A stretch of 64,000 nucleotides of DNA from Agreia sp. VKM Ac-1783 (GTDB lineage: Bacteria; Actinomycetota; Actinomycetes; Actinomycetales; Microbacteriaceae): assembly GCF_900177765.1 (NCBI RefSeq), contig NZ_FXWI01000006.1, forward strand, positions 124,001 to 188,000, in the 5' to 3' direction. The notes under the pieces were generated by a model. That model searched no databases. It saw only the letters and a list, made by a program, of their open reading frames with translations, and was not told the origin of the DNA. Numbering within the stretch: the stretch's first letter is position 1; each line of letters opens with the position of its first letter. The position numbers were made by a program, and so were the translations under genes. Below, in pieces: positions 9,701 to 16,841 of the stretch.

Positions 9701-9858
9701 ATTCGAACAAGCCCGGTTATGAAAACTGGGAGACCGGCTCGATCTCCGGTAACGGCCAAGCGAGCGGCAAGTACTGGGGATTCACCGGCTACGACGTCTG
9801 GGTGACCGTGACCGCTCCGGACGGGAAGAAGTACGAATCGAATCACGTCCCTTGGTGA
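3769..9858 (+). CDS. Giant membrane-anchored Ig-like / fibronectin type III surface protein
   Basis: A 2029-residue protein that begins with a short basic cytoplasmic stretch and one membrane segment (about residues 14-36), which should act as a signal anchor. Residues 50-370 look like a beta-propeller-type region. Eleven Ig/cadherin-like repeats follow (about 395-1460), many with 'VLDNDSDPDGD' or 'VLANDSDPDGD' signatures typical of calcium-binding bacterial Ig domains. Five Fn3-type repeats (about 1460-1920) and a Cys- and Ser-rich tail end the protein. The GTG start follows AAGATGAGGA. It is the first gene of a long operon with MoxR, DUF58, FHA and EssC-like genes. The role is probably an extracellular adhesin or cell-surface scaffold tied to the secretion system; no enzyme domain is seen. 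The last 500 bases are less GC-rich than the rest. Confidence 0.85.
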   Translation: MRLFEALRRRKATAASVATVTVFSLAVTTMAFLYQGITTADVELNDGGVWVTKPSGLLVGHLNYQAQLLDGGLKMTSSDFDILQHDETIITVDHATGSLAPIDPVSVTLGNAVALPAESSVTMGGNTLAVVDKTGDLFTTRASDVANFLPDPDKPLLTLGSGASATVDVDGGVHALSPTSGEMVTIPLDENGVPLEPVKNGFPETEDDAALTMTTVGDDAVVFDSANGIAYLPGGKKVDVADSTGGVLQETGPASDAVLIATDTSLIRQPLDGSAATATSAGKPGKPAAPVYLAGCAYAAWAVSNAYLRDCAGDDKDVETTIDGLTSQAQLVFRVNRNVVVLNDLTSGAVWLVNQDMKKVENWDDIVPPPDETKTDEEDDSTEEELQVILPERSEINNPPIAEPDQLGVRAGRTVVLPVLDNDSDPDGDVLTATLKGPQPSIGEVQPILGGVAMQIIVSPDASGTGTFTYTADDGRGGTADATVTLTVKAPGTNEAPVEKRVPKVLCEVASTCSYNVLPDWIDPDGDDMFVRSATADGANQVQFRADGELTFTALDPDPGRKIVTIVVSDGITDTEGTVAFEVRESGTLVPVTNADHVVTKAGQQVTVSPMANDYSPSGTPLRLAKVNEVPGGTITPDYTTGTFDFTSAAPGDYYAQYLVTDGPKSASGLVRITVVGDTSADQPPIAVRDVALLTKGRSTLTDVLANDFDPAGGILAVQSVQVPEGLGVSVEVLEHRVLRITDTGISEPTSIRYTVTNGVKTAEGEVFIIPIPAPERLLPPVATDDTVTVRAGDVATIPVLDNDYSPNGDTITLAPALIAPLIDPADGDMFVAQNTLRFKAGPVAKTVYATYEVVDSQGQRDAGYVTIQIVGNDEGVNSPPRPRDVTVRALEGTTVRIPIPLDGIDPDGDSVELVGQDGAPTKGRITEVGQSWLEYEAYPTSVGTDVFTYTVRDRKGAEASATILVGIVPSSSANQRPYAVRDTVSVRPGRSVSVDVLANDSDPDGDPIAIQKNGLDVPDGMTGKIERGRVTVTVPNKAGDYPVQYTIVDQYGATAVGQLLVSVSPDATLQPPIARDDLVQVADVVGRTSTDVDVKKNDDDPDGTIDALDVSVTSGTATVRGNGQLRIPLTPESQIITYTVTDVDGQTASAFVFVPGLESAHPALKAGTKPIVVNSGETISIPLSDYVVTGNGESARITQADKVAVSHGNGANLVTDATTLSYTSADGYYGPDALSFEVTDGTGPDDPNGKKSTLVIPITVVSTTNVSPTMNTGAVNVEPGGAEVELNLRPLSRDPDEGDLKKLTYKVVGELPQGISASTDEQTLKVKAAGNAAKGDSPIQIEVSDGQSKPGTGTVVVTVVTSTRAKPSATDDVVPQANQGETRQVDVLSNDFNPYPENPLKILEAVVETGDGGATPAGSGVDVTPAADFVGTMVVRYRIADSTGDPDREADGRIRLTVQGKPDAPTTPSVTSIQDRTVVLSWTPPVNNGAPITGYTVKSPQGYSKQCASTTCTLDGLTNDVEYTFTVTATNSVGDSDPSPSSAPARPDARPDRPAAPTLVFGDKSMTVNWVTPSTPGSAVTSYNLEISPAPARGAVQKTGVTGNSVVWEGLENGTSYQVRVQAVNRAPDPSDWSPYSAAEIPAGVPAAAGAPTSVRVDSVGSQAQMNVSWNAPNANGDKISSYILYINGGAGAREVPVAGGATSQTVTVDVSENDYTFAVAAINKAGQGATSPASAPRRAVTPPNAPSLDNASAGDNTVTVAYTPGAANGARSNEVGYQYSINGGGWSALPGDNVIRSGVGNNGTYSVALRAVTTADGSTYTSGASNSIGGLQPAGAPNVPSVTATSGDYSVKFTWGAPARNGRDFTIQVRIDGGGWEDVGSASGSRTNTYGGCDGNGNCSLLVNDNSGTIVARTVDASGAVSGEASASAKPGNPTRVTVSKGGNAQGQEGCATAGCAYVVVQLSQSSSGSFSVAYHSNKPGYENWETGSISGNGQASGKYWGFTGYDVWVTVTAPDGKKYESNHVPW

Positions 9859-9888
9859 CGCGATGATACTCAGAGAGAAAGACGCTCA

Positions 9889-10863
9889 ATGACAATGACA
9901 CCCGAGCAGGCGACCTGGTTCGCCGGCACCTTCGACCGCCTCGTCGCGAACGTGGGGCTGGCCGTGTTGGGCAAGCCCCACGTGATCAGGCTCTCGATCA
10001 TGGCGATGATCGCCGAGGGCCACGTGCTGCTCGAGGACGCCCCGGGAACCGGTAAGACCTCTCTTGCCAAGGCCATCGCGGCGACCGTGCAGGGAACGCA
10101 CCAGCGCATCCAGTTCACGCCCGACCTGCTGCCCTCCGACGTCACGGGTGTCACCATCTACGACCAGAAGACCGGTGCGTTCGAGTTCCACCGCGGGCCT
10201 GTCTTCGCGAGCATCGTGCTCGCCGATGAGATCAACCGCGCCAGCCCGAAGACGCAGTCGGCGCTCCTCGAGGTCATGGAGGAGTCGCGCGTGACCGTCG
10301 ACGGCCAGGTGCACGAGGTGGGCCGCCCGTTCCTCGTGATCGCCACGCAAAACCCCATCGAGCAGGCCGGAACGTACAAGCTGCCCGAGGCCCAGCTCGA
10401 CCGCTTCCTCATCAAGACGTCGATCGGCTACCCCGATCTGGCCAGCGCGGAGAAGATCCTCGCCGGCTCGGCCAACCGCAATCCCTCGTCGGCACTCAGC
10501 GCCGTGATCACCACCTCGGCGGTCGCCGACATGGCCGACCTCGCCGCGACCGTGCACGTCGACAGCGCGATCCTGCGCTACACCGCACAGCTGGCCGAAG
10601 AGACGCGCAACGCACCCGAGAGCCGCGTCGGAGTCTCGGTTCGCGGCGCCATGGCCCTCGTTCGCGCAGCAAAGGTGTGGGCCGCGGCCCAGGGCCGGCA
10701 TTTCGTGCTGCCCGACGACATCCGCGACCTCGCCGGCCCCGTCTGGACGCACCGTTTCGTGCTCGACCCCGAGGCCGAGTTCCAGGGAACGACCGCAGAG
10801 AAGGTTCTCGCGCGCGTGCTCAGCGACGTGGCCGCCCCACAGGCGAGGCAACCCGCCGCATGA
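9889..10863 (+). CDS. MoxR-family AAA+ ATPase
   Basis: A 324-residue AAA+ ATPase of the MoxR type: Walker A GTGKTS at 53-58, Walker B IVLADEIN at 109-116, and the family stretch NRASPKTQSALLEVMEE directly after it. The sensor region IATQNPIEQAGTYKLPEAQ is also present. MoxR proteins act as chaperone-like ATPases that help assemble or activate partner complexes and are nearly always found with DUF58/VWA-type and transglutaminase genes, as here. The ATG at 9889 lies 30 bases after the giant gene's stop; its own stop overlaps the next start (ATGA), showing tight coupling to the DUF58 gene. Confidence 0.95.
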   Translation: MTMTPEQATWFAGTFDRLVANVGLAVLGKPHVIRLSIMAMIAEGHVLLEDAPGTGKTSLAKAIAATVQGTHQRIQFTPDLLPSDVTGVTIYDQKTGAFEFHRGPVFASIVLADEINRASPKTQSALLEVMEESRVTVDGQVHEVGRPFLVIATQNPIEQAGTYKLPEAQLDRFLIKTSIGYPDLASAEKILAGSANRNPSSALSAVITTSAVADMADLAATVHVDSAILRYTAQLAEETRNAPESRVGVSVRGAMALVRAAKVWAAAQGRHFVLPDDIRDLAGPVWTHRFVLDPEAEFQGTTAEKVLARVLSDVAAPQARQPAA

Positions 10864-12176
10864 CCGTGACCGGGGAGAAGAAGCCCTCCCCGATGGCATC
10901 GATCGGCCCTCGGCTGGCGAGCGCATCGGGCGCGGTTCGCACGAGCGCGCCCGCACGCTGGGTCGTGGGCACCGGATGGCCGCGCGCCCTCGATGGAGTG
11001 CGTGCCGCCTGGCGCGTCATCGGCCCCGTGCTCACCACGGTATCGGGCTTCGGCTGGGCCGTTCTGGCGTTCTCCCTCGTCTTCCTGATCGTGGGGCTCG
11101 AGTTCGGATGGCGCGAATTCCTGGTGATCGGATGCGTCGGCCTGGCGGCGGTCGTGATCGCCATCGGCTTCGCATTGGGTCGATCGGCCTACGCCGTGAG
11201 GCTCGACCTCGCCAGCGAGCGGGTCGTCGTGGGTGAACGCGCGGTCGGCCGCATCACGGTGTCGAACACCTCCCAGCGCACCCTCTTGCCCGCCCGCATC
11301 GAACTTCCCGTCGGCGCCTCGCTCGCCGGATTCCCCCTCCCCCGCCTGGCGCCCGGCCAGGAGCACGACGACCTCTTCGGAATCCCCACGAACCGTCGCC
11401 AGGTCATCACCGTCGGGCCCGTGCGCTCCGTGCGCGGCGACCCCCTCGGTCTTATGCGTCGCGAGCTGCGCTGGACAGACGCCGTCGACCTCTTCGTGCA
11501 CCCTCGAACCGTGCGCCTCGAGGGCTCGGCTTCGGGCTTCATCAAAGACCTCGAGGGCCTGGCCAGTCGAGACCTGTCGAACAACGACGTGTCGTTCCAC
11601 GCCCTGCGCGAGTACGTGCCGGGCGACGACCGCCGCTACATCCACTGGAAGACCACGGCACGCACGGGAACGCTGATGGTGCGACAGTTCGAAGAGACGC
11701 GCCGCTCCCACCTCGCCCTCGCCCTCTCGACCAACACCGCCGACTACGCGAGCGACGACGAATTCGAGTTGGCCGTGTCTGCGTGCGGTTCCCTCGGCAT
11801 CCAGGCGCTCATGGAAGAGCGCGACGTGACCGTGATGGTGCAGGGAGCGACTCTGCACTCCGAGACCGGCCGACGCCTGCTCGACGACCTGTCGGCGATC
11901 GAAGAAGAAGAGAAGCGCGAGACCATCGTGCAGCTGTCGAAGGTGGCGGGCCAGACGGTTCCGGATGCCTCGGTGGCGGTTCTGCTGTTCGGCGGCCCGG
12001 TCACACCCACTCAGCTTCAGGCCGCTTCGGTGCACCTTCCCCTCGGCGTGCGCGTCGTCGGCGTGAGCTGCCAGCCCGGAACAGAGCCGATAAGACGACA
12101 GATCGGCGACATGACCCTGCTCACGATCGGCGACCTCGGCCAGCTTCCGGCAGCTCTCAGGCGGGTGAACAACTGA
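10860..12176 (+). CDS. DUF58 domain membrane protein
   Basis: A 438-residue protein with two hydrophobic segments near the N terminus (about 52-107), a beta-rich region, and the DUF58 signature around residues 248-277, including REYVPGDDRRYIHWK. DUF58 proteins share a von Willebrand A-like fold and are the standard partner of MoxR ATPases. The ATG at 10860 overlaps the MoxR stop by ATGA; longer upstream in-frame starts lie inside the MoxR gene and are not needed. The molecular role of DUF58 proteins is not established. By context it links the MoxR ATPase to membrane or cell-wall assembly of the locus products. Confidence 0.9.
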   Translation: MTVTGEKKPSPMASIGPRLASASGAVRTSAPARWVVGTGWPRALDGVRAAWRVIGPVLTTVSGFGWAVLAFSLVFLIVGLEFGWREFLVIGCVGLAAVVIAIGFALGRSAYAVRLDLASERVVVGERAVGRITVSNTSQRTLLPARIELPVGASLAGFPLPRLAPGQEHDDLFGIPTNRRQVITVGPVRSVRGDPLGLMRRELRWTDAVDLFVHPRTVRLEGSASGFIKDLEGLASRDLSNNDVSFHALREYVPGDDRRYIHWKTTARTGTLMVRQFEETRRSHLALALSTNTADYASDDEFELAVSACGSLGIQALMEERDVTVMVQGATLHSETGRRLLDDLSAIEEEEKRETIVQLSKVAGQTVPDASVAVLLFGGPVTPTQLQAASVHLPLGVRVVGVSCQPGTEPIRRQIGDMTLLTIGDLGQLPAALRRVNN

Positions 12177-14536
12177 TGACAGCGCAGACGCCCGCTCCCA
12201 CTCGTCGAGGCCGCGCAGCCCAACAGATGAGCCGCCGCTCGGCACTCGACACGACCATCGATTGCGCTGCCATCGTCGCGCTCGTCGCCGTCGCCGTCAT
12301 CGGCTTCGGCCCCGCATTCGGTGGAACGGGCTACCTCGTCGCCGGCTTCGGCGCCCTTGCGCTGGGGCTCGCCATCGCCCTGCTCGGCGCCCGGCTCCGC
12401 GCCAACATCCTTGTTCTCGCGGCCGTCACCCTGATGGTCTACATGATCTTCGGCGGACCCCTCGCGGTGCCCACGACCACGCTCTTCGGTGTCGTACCCA
12501 GTCTCGAGACGATCCGCGCGCTCGTTCTCGGCGTGGTCTTCTCGTGGAAAGACGTGCTGACCCTCGAGACGCCCGTCGGCGCCTTCGCCTCGGTGCTGAT
12601 CGTTCCCTACCTGGCCACGCTCGTGGCATCCGTTCTTGCGTTCAGCTTCGCGCTGCGCCTGCGCCGCGCCGCCTGGGCGCTGCTGCCCGCCGGTGCGCTC
12701 TTCGTGGTCGCCATCGCTTTCGGCACGCGCGACGCGGCCGCGCCGATCGTGCAGGGACTCGTCTTCGCGGGCATCGCCCTGGCCTGGTGGGCCTGGCGTC
12801 GCAGTCAGGATCGCGCTCGCCGCATTGCCGCTACCACGCTCGACAGTTCCGCGGGGGCGCAGGCTCCGGATGCGGGCCTCGCCCGCACGCGGTTGGCGCT
12901 CGGCGCCGGGCTGCTCGTCGTCGCCCTGGGAGTTGGGTTGGCGACCGGCGGACTCCTGGCCCCGGTCAGTGCCCGCGAGGTGCTGCGCGACGCCATCGTT
13001 CCGCCACTCGACCTGCACGACTACCCCAGCCCGCTCGTGGGCTTCCGAAAGTACGTGCGCGACGAGAAAGAAGACGTGCTCTTCACGGTCAAAGGCCTCC
13101 CCGACGGCGCCCGCGTGCGACTCGCAACGCTGGATGCCTACGACGGCGTCGTCTACAACGTCGCGGGAGACGGGACGGCAGGCTCCGGAACGTTCACGCG
13201 CGTGAGCGGCGACATTCCGAACGACGTGAAGGGAGACAAGGCCACCCTCGATGTCACCATCGGTGATCTGACCGGCGTGTGGATCCCCGACGCCGGCTAC
13301 CTCGACTCGTTCCGCTTCACGGGCGACCGCGCCGACGAGCTCGCGAACAGCCTGCACTACAACCGCACCACCGGCGTGGCCATCTCGACGCTCGGGCTGG
13401 CCAAGGGCGACAGCTATTCGATGGATGTCGTGATCCCGAAGGTGCTCACCGAGGAGCAGCTCGAGAGTCATGGGCTGCAGTCACTCTCGATGCCGAAAGC
13501 CTCGGGAGTTCCCGAAGACGTGCCGTCGCTCGCGACCCAGTACATCGGCGACGCCGATCGGCCACTCACTCAGGTGCGCAACCTGGCGACCTCATTGAGC
13601 CAGGAGGGCTTCTTCAGCCACGGTCTCGAGGGCGAGGCTACATCGCGAGCCGGCCACGGAGCGGAGCGCATCTCGGCGCTGCTGGATGCGGACCAGATGG
13701 TCGGCGACGACGAGCAGTACGCCGTGGCCATGGCACTGATGGCACGCTCGGCCGGCATGCCCGCCCGAGTCGTGATGGGCTTCTACCCTGACAAGTACGC
13801 CGGAGCGAGTGCCGAGCAGCAGATCACGGGAGACCAGCTGCACGCATGGGTCGAGGTCGCCTTCGACGACGCCGGCTGGGTCGCCTTCGACCCGACGCCC
13901 CCGAAAGACCAGGTTCCTCAAGAAGAGGCGCCGAAACCCAAGTCCGACCCCAAGGCCCAGGTTCTTCAGCCGCCGCCCCCGCCGCAGGAGCCGGCCGATC
14001 TTCCGCCGGATCTGCGCACCGACGACACCGATCAAGACGACGAGCCCGACGCGAACCCGATCTTCGTGACCGTGCTGATCGCATCCGGCAGCCTTCTGGC
14101 ACTCGTCATCGTGCTGATGACGCCCGTCGTGGTGATCGGCGCGTTGAAGACCCGCCGTCGCAAGGCGCGTAAGAACGCGGATCGGCCGGCCGACAGGGTG
14201 AGCGGTGGCTGGGATGAGATCGTCGACCGGGCCGACGACCTCGGCACAGCCGTGGGCCGGGGTGTGACGCGTCGCGCCGATGCCGCGGTCATCGCCGAGG
14301 CATGGCCGGACCTTCCTGTGGGCGCCGTCGCAGTGCGCGCCGATCACGGCGTCTTCGGACCTGGCGAGCCCTCCGCCGACGAGGTTGACGCCTTCTGGGC
14401 CGAAGTGGACGATATCGTCAGGGGAATGCACGATTCGCGCGGGTGGTGGAAACGCCTGCAGGCGCGGCTATCGCTGCGTGCGTACATCGGCAGGCGCCTG
14501 GAAAGTCGGAGCAGACGAAGGAGGGCACGGTCGTGA
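12176..14536 (+). CDS. Transglutaminase-like membrane protein with a missing catalytic Cys
   Basis: A 786-residue protein: six or seven N-terminal membrane segments (residues 28-265), an extracytoplasmic transglutaminase-like domain (about 440-580), a Pro-rich stretch (585-610), one more membrane segment (630-655) and a basic cytoplasmic tail. This is the TgpA-type layout normally found with MoxR and DUF58. The usual 'G-x-C-E-x-F-A' active-site motif reads GDDEQYA here, so the nucleophile position is Asp512. The His (HAWVEV, His556) and Asp (FDPTP, Asp572) of the triad remain. Enzymatic cross-linking is therefore unlikely, and a binding or scaffold role is more plausible. The start overlaps the DUF58 stop (TGATG). 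Confidence 0.85.
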   Translation: MTAQTPAPTRRGRAAQQMSRRSALDTTIDCAAIVALVAVAVIGFGPAFGGTGYLVAGFGALALGLAIALLGARLRANILVLAAVTLMVYMIFGGPLAVPTTTLFGVVPSLETIRALVLGVVFSWKDVLTLETPVGAFASVLIVPYLATLVASVLAFSFALRLRRAAWALLPAGALFVVAIAFGTRDAAAPIVQGLVFAGIALAWWAWRRSQDRARRIAATTLDSSAGAQAPDAGLARTRLALGAGLLVVALGVGLATGGLLAPVSAREVLRDAIVPPLDLHDYPSPLVGFRKYVRDEKEDVLFTVKGLPDGARVRLATLDAYDGVVYNVAGDGTAGSGTFTRVSGDIPNDVKGDKATLDVTIGDLTGVWIPDAGYLDSFRFTGDRADELANSLHYNRTTGVAISTLGLAKGDSYSMDVVIPKVLTEEQLESHGLQSLSMPKASGVPEDVPSLATQYIGDADRPLTQVRNLATSLSQEGFFSHGLEGEATSRAGHGAERISALLDADQMVGDDEQYAVAMALMARSAGMPARVVMGFYPDKYAGASAEQQITGDQLHAWVEVAFDDAGWVAFDPTPPKDQVPQEEAPKPKSDPKAQVLQPPPPPQEPADLPPDLRTDDTDQDDEPDANPIFVTVLIASGSLLALVIVLMTPVVVIGALKTRRRKARKNADRPADRVSGGWDEIVDRADDLGTAVGRGVTRRADAAVIAEAWPDLPVGAVAVRADHGVFGPGEPSADEVDAFWAEVDDIVRGMHDSRGWWKRLQARLSLRAYIGRRLESRSRRRRARS

Positions 14537-16020
14537 CCAACCCCGTGCAACAGCAGCCCACTGGGCAGTCGATGCCCTGCGTGCGCTGCGGATCGCCCGT
14601 TCCCCGAAGCTCGCAGTTCTGCCTCGCGTGCGGAACTCCGACCTCGACGCGCAGCCAGACCGCGGCCTTCGGCGGCCCTGAAGTGCCCGTGCAGGCGGCG
14701 TGGCAGCCCACACCGGTGAACGCGCCGATCCTGCTCTCGAGCATCGTGCCGTCCAACTATGGCCGCCGCGTGCTTGCATTTCTCATCGACGGCGCGTTCG
14801 GTGGGGTGCTCACCTCGATCATCGCCCTGCCCATCCTCTGGATCGTGGCCGCCTCGGTCGCCCCCGGCACCACCTTCGAGCTGGCCGGTCTGCCGTCGGC
14901 CCTGATCACGCTCGCGGGCGGCCTCTACCCTCTCGCCATGCTCGTGCTGCAGGCCTTCACCGGCTTCTCGCTGGGCAAGCGCATCATGGGACTGCGCATC
15001 GTCAAGGTCGAGACGCTGATTCGACCGGGGCTGGGTCGGATGCTGCTGCGCGGCGTGATCGTCGGAGCCTCCAACATCGTGATCGGCATCGGGCCGCTGC
15101 TCGTCTACCTATCGCCGCTCTGGGATCCGACGAAGCGCCTGCGCGGTTGGCACGATCGCCTGTCGGGCACGTGGGTCATCGACGTGACCAAGGGGCCGAA
15201 CCCTCTCGCCAAGAACGCCGGCGAGATCGTCGACGATGTGCCGGTGGTTCAGAAGTCCCGGCGGCCGGCGGCTGCGCCTGACGTATCGGCTGCGCTTTCG
15301 CCCGTGCCTCACGCACCGGTCGTCGAGCCCATCGCCCAGGCACCGGATGCGTATTCGTACGCGCCGCCGAGCGTTCCGGCGGCCCCGGTGCCCGCTGCAC
15401 CGGCGCCCTCGGCGCCGGCGCCCTCGGCGCCGGCGCCCTCTTTCGCTGCGCCGGCTCCTGCTTTCGCCGTGCCCCTCAATCCCGACGTTCCGTCGTATCC
15501 GTTCCCATCGGCATCCGCTGCACCCGAGGCGCCGGCGGCCGCGGTGGCACCTGCACCCCCTGCAGCCCCGGCCCCGGCCGCGCCGATCGAGGCGATTCCG
15601 AGCTTCGACCCCCTGCCTCCATTCGGTGGCGAAGACCTCGACGGCACCAAGCTCAGCAACTCCGTTCCCGCCCAGGCCCTGCCGACCGGCACCGTGACGC
15701 TGCTGTTCGACACCGGTGAGAGCTACGTGATCGCCGGACACGGCGTGCTCGGGCGCGATCCCGTGTCGCCCTATGGCGCACCGGGAGATCAGCTGGTTCA
15801 GGTCGCCGGCGACACCCGCTCGATCTCGAAGACGCACCTCGAATTCGAGGTTCAGGCCGGCAGTATCTGGGTGACCGACCGGCGATCGACCAACGGCTCG
15901 GCCATTCTTCGGGCCGATGGCGTGGAGTCGCCGATCACTCCTGGTCAGCGCATGACGCTTCGCAGCGGAGACCGCGTGCGCATCGGAACTCGCGTCTTCA
16001 CCCTCACGGTGGCGCCGTGA
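14533..16020 (+). CDS. Zinc-ribbon / RDD membrane / FHA domain protein
   Basis: A 495-residue protein in four parts: a short zinc ribbon with Cys16, Cys19, Cys30 and Cys33; an RDD membrane domain (about 76-215) with RRVLAFLIDG and LGKRIMGLRIV; a long Ala/Pro-rich linker (about 235-380); and a C-terminal FHA domain (about 395-490) with GRDP and SKTHLEFEV. FHA domains bind phosphothreonine, so this should be a membrane-bound reader of the kinase encoded downstream. The GTG at 14533 is chosen because GAAGGAGGG lies eight bases upstream and it gives a GTGA overlap with the previous gene. The linker is encoded in part by a tandem 15-base repeat, so its length may vary between strains. Confidence 0.85.
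   Translation: MTNPVQQQPTGQSMPCVRCGSPVPRSSQFCLACGTPTSTRSQTAAFGGPEVPVQAAWQPTPVNAPILLSSIVPSNYGRRVLAFLIDGAFGGVLTSIIALPILWIVAASVAPGTTFELAGLPSALITLAGGLYPLAMLVLQAFTGFSLGKRIMGLRIVKVETLIRPGLGRMLLRGVIVGASNIVIGIGPLLVYLSPLWDPTKRLRGWHDRLSGTWVIDVTKGPNPLAKNAGEIVDDVPVVQKSRRPAAAPDVSAALSPVPHAPVVEPIAQAPDAYSYAPPSVPAAPVPAAPAPSAPAPSAPAPSFAAPAPAFAVPLNPDVPSYPFPSASAAPEAPAAAVAPAPPAAPAPAAPIEAIPSFDPLPPFGGEDLDGTKLSNSVPAQALPTGTVTLLFDTGESYVIAGHGVLGRDPVSPYGAPGDQLVQVAGDTRSISKTHLEFEVQAGSIWVTDRRSTNGSAILRADGVESPITPGQRMTLRSGDRVRIGTRVFTLTVAP
15400..15442. repeat. Short tandem repeat in the Ala/Pro linker
   Basis: Nearly three copies of a 15-base unit (CCGGCGCCCTCGGCG) encode repeated Ser-Ala-Pro-Ala-Pro in the linker between the RDD and FHA domains. 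Since 15 is a multiple of three, gain or loss of a unit would change the linker length without breaking the frame. Confidence 0.7.
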
Positions 16021-16841
16021 GTCCGCCGCCTGCGCTCGGAGTCTCCACGGTGGTCCTGCGCTCGGGCGCGGCGACGCATCGGGGTCTCAAGCGGGCCACG
16101 AACGAGGATGCCTACCTGGCCTCGTCACCGGTCTTTCTCGTGGCCGATGGCATGGGCGGGCACGAGGCCGGCGAGCGGGCGAGCGCGATCGTCGTCGAGT
16201 CGTTCGATGGCCTGACGGGGCGGCCGACGGTCGACCCCACCGACGTGCGCGCAGCCTTCGACCGCGCGTACCGCTCGATAGCCGAGCTCAGCACGAGCGG
16301 CCGTCGCAGGGCGGGCACCACGGTGTCGGGTGTGGCGATCGTCGACAGCGAGGGAACGGCCGTGTGGCTGATCTTCAACCTGGGCGACTCGCGCACCTAC
16401 AGGCTCAACTCAGGGGTGCTCGAGCAGATCAGCATCGACCACTCGGTCGTTCAGGAACTGCTCGACGGCGGGGGTATCGACGCGGCTGAAGCACTGGTGC
16501 ATCCGGCCCGCAATGTGATCACGCGCGCGCTCGGCGCGGGCGGCGACTACCGCCCCGACTTCTGGCTCGTGCCCGTCGAGCCGGGAGACCGCATGTTCAT
16601 GTGCTCCGACGGCATCTCGGGTGAAATCGACACGGAGTCGATCGCCCACATACTCTCGAGTGAGAAAGATCCTCAGGTGGCGGCCGACAGGCTGGTGCGT
16701 GAGGGCATGGCTCGGGGAGGCCACGACAACCTCACGGCGGTCGTGGTCGACGCGTCGCTTGCCCCGGCGACGCTCGAACCGGCTCTGCCCGACGACACCA
16801 TCCCCCGCGGATCCGCCCCGACCGAAGGAGCCGCGCGATGA
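16017..16841 (+). CDS. PP2C-family serine/threonine protein phosphatase
   Basis: A 274-residue PP2C/Stp-type phosphatase. The metal-binding and catalytic motifs are intact: RATNEDAYLA with Asp31, VADGMGGHE with Asp44-Gly45, NLGDSRTY around residue 121, CSDGIS around 196, and GGHDNLTAVVVD around 234. It starts with GTG in a GTGA overlap with the preceding RDD/FHA gene. Since the same operon codes for a Ser/Thr kinase and several FHA proteins, this is the enzyme expected to remove the phosphates that the FHA domains read. No membrane segment is seen, so it is cytoplasmic. Confidence 0.93.
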   Translation: MSPPPALGVSTVVLRSGAATHRGLKRATNEDAYLASSPVFLVADGMGGHEAGERASAIVVESFDGLTGRPTVDPTDVRAAFDRAYRSIAELSTSGRRRAGTTVSGVAIVDSEGTAVWLIFNLGDSRTYRLNSGVLEQISIDHSVVQELLDGGGIDAAEALVHPARNVITRALGAGGDYRPDFWLVPVEPGDRMFMCSDGISGEIDTESIAHILSSEKDPQVAADRLVREGMARGGHDNLTAVVVDASLAPATLEPALPDDTIPRGSAPTEGAAR

